64,000 bases of DNA from Sphingobacteriaceae bacterium (GTDB lineage: Bacteria; Bacteroidota; Bacteroidia; Sphingobacteriales; Sphingobacteriaceae): assembly GCA_017745075.1 (NCBI GenBank), contig JAGIAD010000003.1:1-64000 (forward strand), written 5' to 3'. The notes below the pieces were generated by a model. It made no database searches and had not been told where the DNA came from. It worked only from the letters and a program-made list of their open reading frames with translations. The translations under genes were made by a program, and so were the position numbers. This document shows, piece by piece, positions 43,062-50,307 of the stretch (the first letter of the stretch is position 1; every line of letters begins with the position of its first letter).

Positions 43062-43415
43062 ATGGTTTTCATCGTTATATTAATAATCTGTTTTTTCTTG
43101 CAAATGATTGCGCCGTGGTGGGTGATTATCGTCATTTCATTTGCCACCTGTGGCATTATCGGTAAAACTGGAAAAATCGCCTTCTGGCAATCGTTCCTGG
43201 CTATTTTCTTGTTATGGATCGGTTATGCACTGTTTAAAAGTTTACCGAACGATAACTTGCTTGCCGGCCGTGTAGCAGTAATGACCGGGGTAAAACTTTG
43301 GTGGGTACTGCTTATCCTTACCGGCTTTTTAAGTGGTTTGGTTGCCGGTATCAGCGGGTATTGCGGCTACCAGTTCAGAATGGCCATGCTGGCAAAAAAA
43401 CTGACGGGAAAATAG
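43062..43415 (+). CDS. Small multi-pass membrane protein
   Basis: A 117-aa protein with three to four hydrophobic helices (about residues 1-32, 38-58, 68-75 and 83-107). No family motif was recognised beyond its Bacteroidota look. It begins 6 nt after the penicillin-acylase-family gene and is probably cotranscribed, so it may sit with that enzyme in the envelope. Function unknown. Confidence 0.68.
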   Translation: MVFIVILIICFFLQMIAPWWVIIVISFATCGIIGKTGKIAFWQSFLAIFLLWIGYALFKSLPNDNLLAGRVAVMTGVKLWWVLLILTGFLSGLVAGISGYCGYQFRMAMLAKKLTGK

Positions 43416-43427
43416 CATAACGCTTAG

Positions 43428-43435
43428 TACTTTTG
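43428..43435 (+). promoter_or_regulatory. -7 box very close to the LuxE-like start
   Basis: TACTTTTG fits TAnnTTTG but ends only 4 nt before the GTG taken as start at 43440. If used, the transcript would be almost or fully leaderless. Confidence 0.45.
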
Positions 43436-43439
43436 CAGC

Positions 43440-44423
43440 GTGAATTTAACAGCTGAGGATATATTTTATATAAAAAGTGCCAGTGAGTTTAACTCAATAG
43501 CCTTAAGTATTTTTAAGTTACAGGTCCAAAACTGTAATGTATACCGCGAGTATATTTTCCATTTGGGTGTGGATACCGATAAAATAACCAAAGTAGAGCA
43601 GATCCCTTTTCTGCCGATCAGCTTTTTTAAAAGCCATCAGGTTTTAAGCAGCAACGATCCTGTTGAGGTAACTTTTAGCAGTTCGGGTACAACCGGCATG
43701 GTACAGAGCAATCATCATGTAACTAATGCAAAACTCTATGAACAAAGTTACCTGCAGGCATTTACCGAGTTTTATGGAGCAGTTACCGATTATTGCTTTT
43801 TGGCCTTGTTACCTTCTTACCAACAGCGCTCAGGTTCGTCGTTGATTTACATGGTTAACGATCTGATCGAAAAAAGCAAACATCCACAAAGCGGTTATTT
43901 TTTATACAACCACGACGAGTTATTGCAAACCCTGCTCGATTTAAAATCAAAAAAACAAAAAACCGTTTTAATTGGCGTTACTTATGCCCTGCTCGATTTT
44001 ATAGAGAATTTCGATATCCACTTTCCTGAGCTTATTGTAATGGAAACCGGTGGTATGAAGGGAAAACGCAAAGAAATGGTCCGCGAAGAACTTCATGAAC
44101 AGCTAACGAAAGGTTTTGGCGTAAAAGCTATCCATAGTGAATACGGGATGACAGAATTACTTTCTCAGGCTTATTCTTTGGGCGAAGGGATCTTCAACTG
44201 CCCCAACTGGATGAAAGTGATGATCCGCGATACCAACGATCCATTGAGTTTAATGCCAAACGGCAGAACCGGAGGTATTAATGTAATCGACCTGGCCAAC
44301 ATCAATTCCTGTTCGTTTATTGCTACGCAAGACCTGGGAAGGATTAATCCCGATCAGAGTTTTGAAGTACTGGGCAGGTTTGACAATGCCGATATCAGGG
44401 GCTGCAACCTTTTGGTTCAATAA
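43440..44423 (+). CDS. LuxE-like acyl-protein synthetase / adenylate-forming enzyme
   Basis: A 327-aa protein with the ANL-type phosphate loop FSSSGTTGM (about 79-87) and a later HSEYGMTELLSQAYS motif (about 231-245). It is shorter than full acyl-CoA ligases and matches the LuxE/acyl-protein synthetase branch in length and layout. It probably activates a carboxylate as adenylate and transfers it to a thiol. No luxC/luxD homologues are nearby, so bioluminescence is not implied. The start is GTG at 43440; no ATG precedes the conserved part. It ends directly against the convergent Zur-like gene. Confidence 0.78.
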   Translation: MNLTAEDIFYIKSASEFNSIALSIFKLQVQNCNVYREYIFHLGVDTDKITKVEQIPFLPISFFKSHQVLSSNDPVEVTFSSSGTTGMVQSNHHVTNAKLYEQSYLQAFTEFYGAVTDYCFLALLPSYQQRSGSSLIYMVNDLIEKSKHPQSGYFLYNHDELLQTLLDLKSKKQKTVLIGVTYALLDFIENFDIHFPELIVMETGGMKGKRKEMVREELHEQLTKGFGVKAIHSEYGMTELLSQAYSLGEGIFNCPNWMKVMIRDTNDPLSLMPNGRTGGINVIDLANINSCSFIATQDLGRINPDQSFEVLGRFDNADIRGCNLLVQ

Positions 44424-44861
44424 TCAGTTAACCTTATCTGAACAGTTTGCGCAAAGACCTGTAGCAATGAGGTTTAAATGCTCAACCTTAAAACCAACCG
44501 GCACTTTTAAAGTAGGAATTTTAACGGTATCCAAACAGTAAATCTTGTGGCAGTTATCGCAGTTAAAATGCACATGCTCATCGTGATGCTCGTGTGCACT
44601 GCATCCATCCGAACAGATGGCATAATTAGCCGTTCCCTGCTGGTCTAAAACTTTATGGATAATCCCTTTTTCTTCAAAGGCCTGCAATACACGGTATAAA
44701 GTAACACGATCTGCATCTTTGCCCATTACCTGTTCCAAATATGGCTGCGAAGTTGCAGAATCACGCCCACTCAAAATTTCCAGCACCTGTAAACGTGGTG
44801 CGGTCCTTTTTAATCCGTTCTTAACCAAAAGTTTTTCGAAACGCTCTGTTTTATTTTCCAT
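44424..44861 (-). CDS. Fur-family regulator, probably zinc-responsive (Zur-like)
   Basis: A 145-aa protein. An N-terminal winged helix (about 5-80) contains NGLKRTAPRLQVLEILSGRD and RVTLYRVLQAFEEKGIIHKV. The dimerisation domain has a His-rich metal loop (SAHEHHDEHVHF) and two CxxC pairs (CDNC and CANC) for structural zinc. Family alone does not separate Zur from Fur, but it ends an operon of ABC transporter, DUF3299-like and MerC genes divergent from a COG0523 GTPase, which strongly suggests zinc. It starts 20 nt after the last DUF3299-like stop. Confidence 0.85.
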   Translation of the reverse strand: MENKTERFEKLLVKNGLKRTAPRLQVLEILSGRDSATSQPYLEQVMGKDADRVTLYRVLQAFEEKGIIHKVLDQQGTANYAICSDGCSAHEHHDEHVHFNCDNCHKIYCLDTVKIPTLKVPVGFKVEHLNLIATGLCANCSDKVN

Positions 44862-44881
44862 AGCAATACAAAAATAAGCAA

Positions 44882-45331
44882 TTAATTAATGAGTTTGGCA
44901 TTTTTGATGGTGATTGGTGGCGCATAGCTCGCATCTTTCTCTTCAAGTTTTAAAATACCCTTTACATGTATCGGTTTTTCGCTGTAAGCTGTAGCGTTTT
45001 CCATTTCGACCATAATCATTACCGGAATACCATTCTGTCCGCAAAAATAACATTGATTGATCGGTAGTGTAGCCAATAAGAATTTTTGCTGTTTCTGTCC
45101 GCTTTTTATCGGGATCAGATAACCCTTAAGGTCAAATTCGCGGTTATCAAACCTTTTAATTGACTCGGAAAACAGCGGAAAAAGTTCATTTTTCTCCGTC
45201 AGTTCGAATTTTACCGAACCGATTATATCCCAGTTCATTGAACGCAACTGATCGTTAGGGTTGTGTTTCTGCGACTGCGCCAAAGCAACACTTCCTGATA
45301 ACAGCATAAATAAACAATATAGTCTTTTCAT
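44882..45331 (-). CDS. DUF3299-like secreted protein, paralogue 3 (CYFCG)
   Basis: A 149-aa protein with a signal peptide (about 1-18, ALAQ). The mature part follows the same order as the two upstream paralogues: NWDIIGS, then FDLKGYLIPI, FLLATLPINQCYFCGQNGIP, and KPIHVKGILKLEEKD. It is the most divergent of the three: the CPYCG motif is CYFCG and the N-terminal HTDMRTPTW is absent. It overlaps the preceding gene by 4 nt. A periplasmic thiol or metal-binding role is likely; the assignment to DUF3299 is by motif resemblance. Confidence 0.7.
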   Translation of the reverse strand: MKRLYCLFMLLSGSVALAQSQKHNPNDQLRSMNWDIIGSVKFELTEKNELFPLFSESIKRFDNREFDLKGYLIPIKSGQKQQKFLLATLPINQCYFCGQNGIPVMIMVEMENATAYSEKPIHVKGILKLEEKDASYAPPITIKNAKLIN

Positions 45332-45765
45332 TTTTTCACGGCATCTAATAAAAAAAAGACAGACCGGCTATCGCCCGAATCGTTAATTACAAATTTTCCT
45401 TTCAGCGTAATCGGCTCATCCGTCCAGGTAACCGGTTTCAGTGTTTTAACCTCGATCATTGAGGGGATATCGCCAGTACCGCAATAAGGGCAGGAAGCAA
45501 CCGGCACAATGGAAAACATAAACTCGGTAAAATTGTTGCCCACCTTGGTTGGGATAATAAAACCGGGCAGTTCGATCACCTTGTTATTAATTGCTTTTAA
45601 TTCAGGCGGAAAAATTGCTTTCCAAACCAGCGGTTTAACCTGTTTATCGTACTTCAGACCAATCAGGTTCCAGGTGGGTGTACGCATATCGGTATGGACG
45701 TTTACCTGCGCAAATGACGAAAAAGCAGTCATTATCAAAAGTACTGACATATATTTTTTCATCAT
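45328..45765 (-). CDS. DUF3299-like secreted protein, paralogue 2 (CPYCG)
   Basis: A 145-aa protein with a signal peptide (about 1-19, SFAQ) and the block VHTDMRTPTWNLIG. VIELPGFIIPTKVG resembles the dGkxVxIPGyvvPl element of DUF3299, and FMFSIVPVASCPYCGTGDIP is the main conserved loop. Classical DUF3299 proteins have a His/Pro-rich motif at that place; here it is CxxC followed by G. It overlaps the genes on both sides by 4 nt, so translation is coupled. Its twin is encoded upstream (about 60 percent alike by eye). Confidence 0.75.
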   Translation of the reverse strand: MMKKYMSVLLIMTAFSSFAQVNVHTDMRTPTWNLIGLKYDKQVKPLVWKAIFPPELKAINNKVIELPGFIIPTKVGNNFTEFMFSIVPVASCPYCGTGDIPSMIEVKTLKPVTWTDEPITLKGKFVINDSGDSRSVFFLLDAVKK

Positions 45766-46199
45766 AGCTGTTTTGCATTTAAAAGAAAAAACTCGCTCCT
45801 GTCATCCCCTGAATCGTTAATGATGAAGATCCCTTTAAGTTTGATGGGTTTTTCGGTAATGGGGATAGCGGTTAACATTTTCACCTGGATCATTGATGGT
45901 ATATCTCCGGCACCACAGTATGGGCAGGAGGCAATGGGCACGATAGAGAACATAAATTCGCTGAATTTCGAGCCAACTTTTGTAGGGATGATATAACCTG
46001 GCAATTCGATTACTTTATTGTTTAATGCTTTTAATGCCGGTGGAAAAACACTTCCCCATTTGCCCGGTGCAAGTTCTGCATCGTACCTCTGTCCGATTAT
46101 ATTCCAGGTCGGCGTGCGCATGTCGGTATGTACCCGAACCTGCGCTGCCAATACCTGGACACCTAAACATAAAATAATCCAAAAACCTATTTTTTTCAT
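45762..46199 (-). CDS. DUF3299-like secreted protein, paralogue 1 (CPYCG)
   Basis: A 145-aa protein with a signal peptide (about 1-19, LAAQ), then VHTDMRTPTWNIIG, VIELPGYIIPTKVG, FMFSIVPIASCPYCGAGDIP and PIKLKGIFIINDSGDD. It is near-identical in order to the protein encoded downstream, showing a recent tandem duplication. It begins 4 nt after the permease gene. In Pseudomonas aeruginosa a DUF3299 protein is encoded with a MacB-like ABC pair in a zinc-repressed cluster (PA4063-PA4066), which supports a role in zinc delivery or use. Confidence 0.75.
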   Translation of the reverse strand: MKKIGFWIILCLGVQVLAAQVRVHTDMRTPTWNIIGQRYDAELAPGKWGSVFPPALKALNNKVIELPGYIIPTKVGSKFSEFMFSIVPIASCPYCGAGDIPSMIQVKMLTAIPITEKPIKLKGIFIINDSGDDRSEFFLLNAKQL

Positions 46200-46203
46200 T
46201 GCA

Positions 46204-47418
46204 TTAACGGTCTTTCGTTAAAGTTGCTGCAATATCTACCTTATAAATCTGCATAGCGGGAATAAGTGAAGCCAAGGCTCCGATAAACAGGCCGGTACAT
46301 ATTAAATAAATTTCCTGCGGAATAGCGGTTAGGCCCCTTAACTTTGCCTGCGATGATTCCTGGTACGCCCCGATTAGCTCCAGTGCTGCGTGCCCGATCA
46401 GTAAACCAAAACAGGCCCCGATAAGGGTAACCAGGATACCTTCAGACAATACTAAAAAAAAGAGTTTCGATTTAGATGCACCAAGGCAGCGCATTATGGC
46501 AAGATCGTATTTACGCTCTTTCATGGCATTATAGAGGCTGATGAAAATACTTAGTGCCGCAATAGCCATAATAAACACTGCAAACCACTCTAAAGTATCA
46601 ATCCCAATCCCGATTAACGAAAATAACCTTGCACTTTCCATTGCCGGAGAGGCGGCCTGCATGTTGGTACTCTGATTTACCATCCTTGGAAAGAGAATGA
46701 CCGACATGGGCGATTTATACTGGATCAATAATGCTGTAATCTGTTTATCGTTAATTTCTTTAGCTTCAGTTGACGACAAATGATGCGCTGCATGTCCGGG
46801 CTTTTCTTCGTGCATTTTGTAAACACTGCCAATATTGGTGAGGATCAGGTTATCGGTAATGTTACCCTGGGGCTTTAAAATCCCTTTCACTGTGTAAGCA
46901 TATTGTTTATGGACATCGCCATTGCCTGTTAAACCATGCGCACCAAAAAAAGAATCGCCTATTTTCAGATTAGAGTTGGACGCGACTGTACTTCCGATAG
47001 TTACTTCTAAATCTTTCTGCCAAAAATTACCTTTGAGGATCGATAACCCATAAAGCGTCCTGAAAGAAGTATCTGTGCCCACAATGCGGTAACCATTATA
47101 ATTATCGCCCAGTGCCAGCGGAACAGCCCGTTTAACCATTGGATGATGCGCCAGTTTGTAGGCATCCTTTGCCGGTATATTCCCTGTCGGGTAATCGATA
47201 TGATAAATGCTGCTCAATATCAGCTGTAACGGACTTCCTTTGGCTCCTACTACAAGATCGATATCCCTGGCATTTTTTTCGAGTTTATTGCCAATCTGGT
47301 TGGAGGCCAGCAGAAGAATAGATAAGATGCCCACGCCAAAGGCAACCAAAATAATATTCAGTATAGTTGTCAGTTTGTTTCTGACGAGGTTTTTGCTGCT
47401 GATTTTAAATGTATTCAT
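46204..47418 (-). CDS. FtsX/MacB-type ABC transporter permease
   Basis: A 404-aa protein. It has an N-terminal membrane helix (about 15-38), a large periplasmic domain (about 40-280) and three C-terminal helices (about 283-305, 325-350 and 370-392), the four-helix plan of FtsX/LolC/MacB permeases. These use ATP to drive periplasmic work rather than classical substrate import. The periplasmic loop contains His-rich bits (EEKPGHAAHHLSS) that may bind metal. Its ATG overlaps the ATPase stop, so the pair is coupled. Confidence 0.88.
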   Translation of the reverse strand: MNTFKISSKNLVRNKLTTILNIILVAFGVGILSILLLASNQIGNKLEKNARDIDLVVGAKGSPLQLILSSIYHIDYPTGNIPAKDAYKLAHHPMVKRAVPLALGDNYNGYRIVGTDTSFRTLYGLSILKGNFWQKDLEVTIGSTVASNSNLKIGDSFFGAHGLTGNGDVHKQYAYTVKGILKPQGNITDNLILTNIGSVYKMHEEKPGHAAHHLSSTEAKEINDKQITALLIQYKSPMSVILFPRMVNQSTNMQAASPAMESARLFSLIGIGIDTLEWFAVFIMAIAALSIFISLYNAMKERKYDLAIMRCLGASKSKLFFLVLSEGILVTLIGACFGLLIGHAALELIGAYQESSQAKLRGLTAIPQEIYLICTGLFIGALASLIPAMQIYKVDIAATLTKDR

Positions 47419-48044
47419 TAGAGTAGATAGGTTTTAGCAATGTGTTCGCGAACCCTTTGATCGTGCGTAGCAATAATCAGTGCAGCACCATTTTCTTTAG
47501 CCTGGGTGGTGAGCATATGGATAACCTGATTGGCATTTTCATCGTCCAGGCTGGAGGTAGGTTCATCAGCAATCAACAAATCAGGTTTGTTTACCAATGC
47601 ACGCGCTACAGAAACCCTCTGCAACTGCCCCTGGCTTAATTCGTCAGGATAATTTTTGGCCAGCCCGGCAATACCCAGACCAGCTAAAAGCGAAAGGTTA
47701 CGTTCGTGATCTACAGGCAAACCAGCCATTACCGCAGCAAGCTCCAGGTTATCGAGCACATCAAGAGAACGGATAAGATGCGGTCTTTGAAAAATGATGC
47801 CTATATGTCTTCCCCTAAACCTATCCAATGCCCGCGCAGGCAAAGTATACAAATCGGTTCCATTAATTAAAACCTCACCTTGGCTTGGCTTTAAAAGACC
47901 TGAAATAATATTAAGAAGCGTGCTTTTTCCACAGCCCGAAGCACCTAATAAAAGCCATTGCTCCATATCGGCGATTTCCCAACACGGAAATTTCAAGCTT
48001 CTCCCCTTATCATAAATATGCGCTAACGAGCTGATCTTAATCAT
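47418..48044 (-). CDS. ABC transporter ATP-binding protein (LolD/MacB type)
   Basis: A 208-aa ATPase with Walker A GASGCGKST (about 36-44), Q-loop FQRPHLIRSLDVLDNLELAA, signature LSQGQLQR, Walker B LLIADEPTS and the switch-His ATHDQRV. It belongs to the MacB/LolD subfamily that works with FtsX-type permeases. I start it at ATG 48044 (MIKISSLAHIYDKG). A longer in-frame start at 48074 would overlap far more of the small lipoprotein gene. Eight nt of overlap with that gene imply coupled translation. Confidence 0.9.
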   Translation of the reverse strand: MIKISSLAHIYDKGRSLKFPCWEIADMEQWLLLGASGCGKSTLLNIISGLLKPSQGEVLINGTDLYTLPARALDRFRGRHIGIIFQRPHLIRSLDVLDNLELAAVMAGLPVDHERNLSLLAGLGIAGLAKNYPDELSQGQLQRVSVARALVNKPDLLIADEPTSSLDDENANQVIHMLTTQAKENGAALIIATHDQRVREHIAKTYLL

Positions 48045-48201
48045 GATGTACCGCTTTTTGCATTTTTTTAACAACCAGATTTTTTATAGCATAACGTCTG
48101 TAAAGTGCCATTCCATCGTTTGTACCATGTTTACAGGCAGGGTTTAACATCGTAATAAACAATAATGCTGTAATGAAGAAACATTTATAATTCGTAGACA
48201 T
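48037..48201 (-). CDS. 54-aa small lipoprotein-like protein at the head of the ABC genes
   Basis: It is too short for usual length cut-offs, but an intact frame of 54 codons runs from ATG 48201 to TAA 48037. The N-terminus MSTNYKCFFITALLFITMLN is a signal peptide followed by PAC (lipobox-like), then KHGTNDGM and a basic stretch ending AVHHD. It begins 9 nt after the MerC-domain stop and overlaps the ABC ATPase start by 8 nt, as expected of a real operon member. The lipobox has Asn at -3, so processing is uncertain. His residues (KHG, HHD) could bind metal. A small metal-binding protein precedes the ABC genes in the Pseudomonas counterpart too, but homology is not shown. Confidence 0.62.
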   Translation of the reverse strand: MSTNYKCFFITALLFITMLNPACKHGTNDGMALYRRYAIKNLVVKKMQKAVHHD

Positions 48202-48210
48202 AATTGACTA

Positions 48211-48600
48211 TTAATGGCCCAATGGGCAAGATTTAAGCAATCGTAAATTAATGTAATGTGCCGCAGCAATGATAAGGCCGCCAATGGGGATCAGGATGGC
48301 TTCTAATGCTCCTATATCAGAAAAATGTCCAAAAGCAATACACGCAAAACCAGCAATAAGCACCAGGATTGGTATAATGCGGCGATGTTGTTTGCGATAT
48401 GCCGTACTTAAACTCCAGATACCAATAATCAATGAAACTGCAATCATGGTAATTTCAACCCCTTCATTAGCCAGGAAACCCATTCCCCACATTGGCAGTA
48501 CAGTAATTAAAAATGGTAGTGCTGCGCAATGTATGGCACAAAGCGTTGAGGCAGTAATGCCCAGCCGGTCTAGATTGATTTTGTAGCTCCGTAATTTCAT
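48211..48600 (-). CDS. MerC-domain membrane protein
   Basis: A 129-aa protein with four hydrophobic helices. It starts LDRLGITASTLCAIHCAALP, the MerC signature in which a Cys and a CAIHC motif lie in the first helix. It ends SCPLGH. MerC proteins transport mercuric ion in mer operons, but the short chromosomal MerC-domain proteins of Bacteroidota commonly sit beside zinc genes, as here. I take ATG 48600 (MKLRSYK) over an upstream one at 48657 because the -7 box lies at 48626-48619. It is the first gene of the minus-strand operon. Confidence 0.85.
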   Translation of the reverse strand: MKLRSYKINLDRLGITASTLCAIHCAALPFLITVLPMWGMGFLANEGVEITMIAVSLIIGIWSLSTAYRKQHRRIIPILVLIAGFACIAFGHFSDIGALEAILIPIGGLIIAAAHYINLRLLKSCPLGH

Positions 48601-48618
48601 TGAAATAAATTTAGTGTC

Positions 48619-48642
48619 CAAATATAAAAGCAATTTAGTTGC
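48619..48642 (-). promoter_or_regulatory. merC promoter with palindrome GCAA-N5-TTGC (candidate Zur box 1)
   Basis: On the minus strand the -7 box TATATTTG (48626-48619) lies 18 nt before the merC ATG. Directly behind it is GCAATTTAGTTGC (48630-48642), a GCAA/TTGC palindrome with 5-bp spacer, filling the -33/-7 spacer. Confidence 0.65.
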
Positions 48643-48660
48643 ATTTAATACAATCAACGT

Positions 48661-48681
48661 TATATTTGCAACATAATTGCA
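48661..48681 (+). promoter_or_regulatory. COG0523 promoter with palindrome TGCAA-N5-TTGCA (candidate Zur box 2)
   Basis: The -7 box TATATTTG at 48661-48668 runs straight into TGCAACATAATTGCA (48667-48681), which covers the transcription start. The GTPase ATG is at 48687. Both palindromes share the GCAA-N5-TTGC core and lie on opposing promoters in an 86-bp region. Confidence 0.68.
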
Positions 48682-48686
48682 TTAAA

Positions 48687-49889
48687 ATGATAAAGAAATT
48701 ACCGGTAACCGTATTAAGCGGTTTTTTAGGCAGTGGTAAAACCACATTGCTAAATGCCATATTGAGGAATAAACAAGATTTAAAAGTGGCGGTTATTGTA
48801 AACGACATGAGTGAGGTGAACATTGATGCTGCTTTGGTTAAAAATCAGCATGTCTTATCTAAAACCGATGAAAAACTGGTAGAAATGAGCAATGGATGCA
48901 TCTGCTGTACCCTGCGCGAAGACCTGATGATTGAAGTGGAAAAACTGGCTAAAGAAAACCGGTTCGACTACTTGTTGATTGAAAGCACCGGAATATCTGA
49001 ACCCATCCCGGTAGCGCAAACATTTTCTTTTACAGATGAAGCCTCGGGTATCGACCTGGGCAGGTTTAGCCGGCTAGACACCATGGTTACTGTTGTAGAT
49101 GCTTATAATTTTTACAGGGATTTTGGTTCTGCAGACAAACTTGCAGACCGTAACATGGTTGATGATGTAGCGGATAAACGCACTATTGTAAATCTACTTA
49201 CCGACCAGATCGAATTTGCCAACGTCATTTTATTGAACAAAACAGATCTGGTAAGCGATACCGATCTTAAAGTACTCACAGCTTTAATTGCAAAGCTTAA
49301 TCCAACGGCAAAAATTTATCAGACACTTTTTGGAGAAATAAATCCGGCTTTAATCTTAAATACGGGTTTATTCGATTTTGAATCGGCATCAGAGGGTGCC
49401 GGGTGGAAAAAAGAGCTGGAAGAAATCCACCAGCCAGAAACCGAAGAATATGGAATAAGCTCGACCGTATTCCGTTCTAAAAAACCCTTTCACCCTGAAA
49501 GATTGTGGCATTATATCAATAAGGAATTTCCTCAGAACATTATCCGTTCGAAAGGTATCTTCTATTTAGCTGCCATGCCAGAACAGGCCATTAATTTTTC
49601 GCAGGCAGGTGGTTCTTTGCGCATCGATATGGCCGGAGTTTGGTGGGCAAGCATGCAGCAACACGAACGTGAACAATACCTTGACTACCGGGAAAACAGA
49701 GCTGAAATTGAAGCAGATTGGGATAACAACTTTGGCGACCGTAAAAATGAGCTCGTTTTTATCGGACAGGAAATGAACAGCGAAGAGTTAAAAAAATCGC
49801 TCGAATATTGTCTGTTAACTGATACAGAGATAAAAAATTACAAAACAAAAAACAGCTTTAACAACCCTTTTGAGCGTGTTTTGCCATAA
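48687..49889 (+). CDS. COG0523 (CobW/ZigA-type) metallochaperone GTPase
   Basis: A 400-aa GTPase with Walker A GFLGSGKTTLLN (about 12-23), the metal-binding CxCC motif NGCICCTLREDL (Cys71, Cys73, Cys74), Walker B-like LLIESTGISEP and the guanine motif LNKTD. A C-terminal CobW_C domain (about 265-390) contains PFHPERLWHYI. COG0523 proteins load or allocate zinc and other metals. A divergent merC/Zur-type operon and the shared palindromes suggest the zinc-starvation subgroup. I start at ATG 48687; an upstream ATG at 48639 precedes the promoter. Confidence 0.92.
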   Translation: MIKKLPVTVLSGFLGSGKTTLLNAILRNKQDLKVAVIVNDMSEVNIDAALVKNQHVLSKTDEKLVEMSNGCICCTLREDLMIEVEKLAKENRFDYLLIESTGISEPIPVAQTFSFTDEASGIDLGRFSRLDTMVTVVDAYNFYRDFGSADKLADRNMVDDVADKRTIVNLLTDQIEFANVILLNKTDLVSDTDLKVLTALIAKLNPTAKIYQTLFGEINPALILNTGLFDFESASEGAGWKKELEEIHQPETEEYGISSTVFRSKKPFHPERLWHYINKEFPQNIIRSKGIFYLAAMPEQAINFSQAGGSLRIDMAGVWWASMQQHEREQYLDYRENRAEIEADWDNNFGDRKNELVFIGQEMNSEELKKSLEYCLLTDTEIKNYKTKNSFNNPFERVLP

Positions 49890-49959
49890 AATGAAATAAT
49901 AGTCGATGAAATGAACAAAATGGTAGTTTTTTGATGATACGCTTGGGTTTTATTTTGCT

Positions 49960-49967
49960 TAAATTTG
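49960..49967 (+). promoter_or_regulatory. -7 box of the zinc-ribbon microprotein gene
   Basis: TAAATTTG matches TAnnTTTG and ends 27 nt before the ATG at 49995. Confidence 0.5.
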
Positions 49968-49994
49968 ATTTAACCAACCAAACCCAAACTTATC

Positions 49995-50171
49995 ATGAAT
50001 GCCGCAGAAGAATTAACTCTAGTTAAAACCCGCTTATCTTGCCCGAAGTGTAAAAATTTCGAAACCTATCGGGTACCAAGAGGTTTTATCTTTAAAACAC
50101 TTATGCCCTGGATTTCGGTTAAGAGATACAAGTGTTATAAGTGCTTTAATAAGTTTTACGTATTTAATTAA
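49995..50171 (+). CDS. 58-aa zinc-ribbon microprotein
   Basis: An intact frame from ATG 49995 to TAA 50169-50171, below common length cut-offs. Two CxxC pairs (Cys16/Cys19 in SCPKCKNF, Cys47/Cys50 in YKCYKCFN) flank a basic, aromatic middle, the plan of a small zinc ribbon that might bind nucleic acid or protein. It has its own promoter box and a strong terminator-like hairpin at 50202. It lies downstream of the COG0523 gene, but nothing shows that it belongs to the zinc system. Confidence 0.7.
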   Translation: MNAAEELTLVKTRLSCPKCKNFETYRVPRGFIFKTLMPWISVKRYKCYKCFNKFYVFN

Positions 50172-50201
50172 AAATCTATTAATTAGCAGCTCATTTAAAA
50201 G

Positions 50202-50271
50202 GCTGTATCATAAAACAAGGCTGGCGGCAACAGCTGCTCCGGCCCTGCTATTATTATGATACAGCTTTTTT
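50202..50271 (+). terminator. Terminator-like long hairpin after the zinc-ribbon gene
   Basis: GCTGTATCATAA (50202-50213) pairs perfectly with TTATGATACAGC (50254-50265), followed by T6. The 40-nt loop is GC-rich (GGCTGGCGGCAACAGCTGCT) and can fold further, so this could also be a small structured 3' RNA. Confidence 0.7.
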
Positions 50272-50307
50272 GTTTAAAAACTAAATATTCGATTAAAATT
50301 ATTTACA

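Noticed and set aside
43440..44423. Part of a bioluminescence (lux) operon
   Set aside because: Only a LuxE-like protein is present; no luxA, B, C or D neighbours, and the family occurs in non-luminous bacteria.
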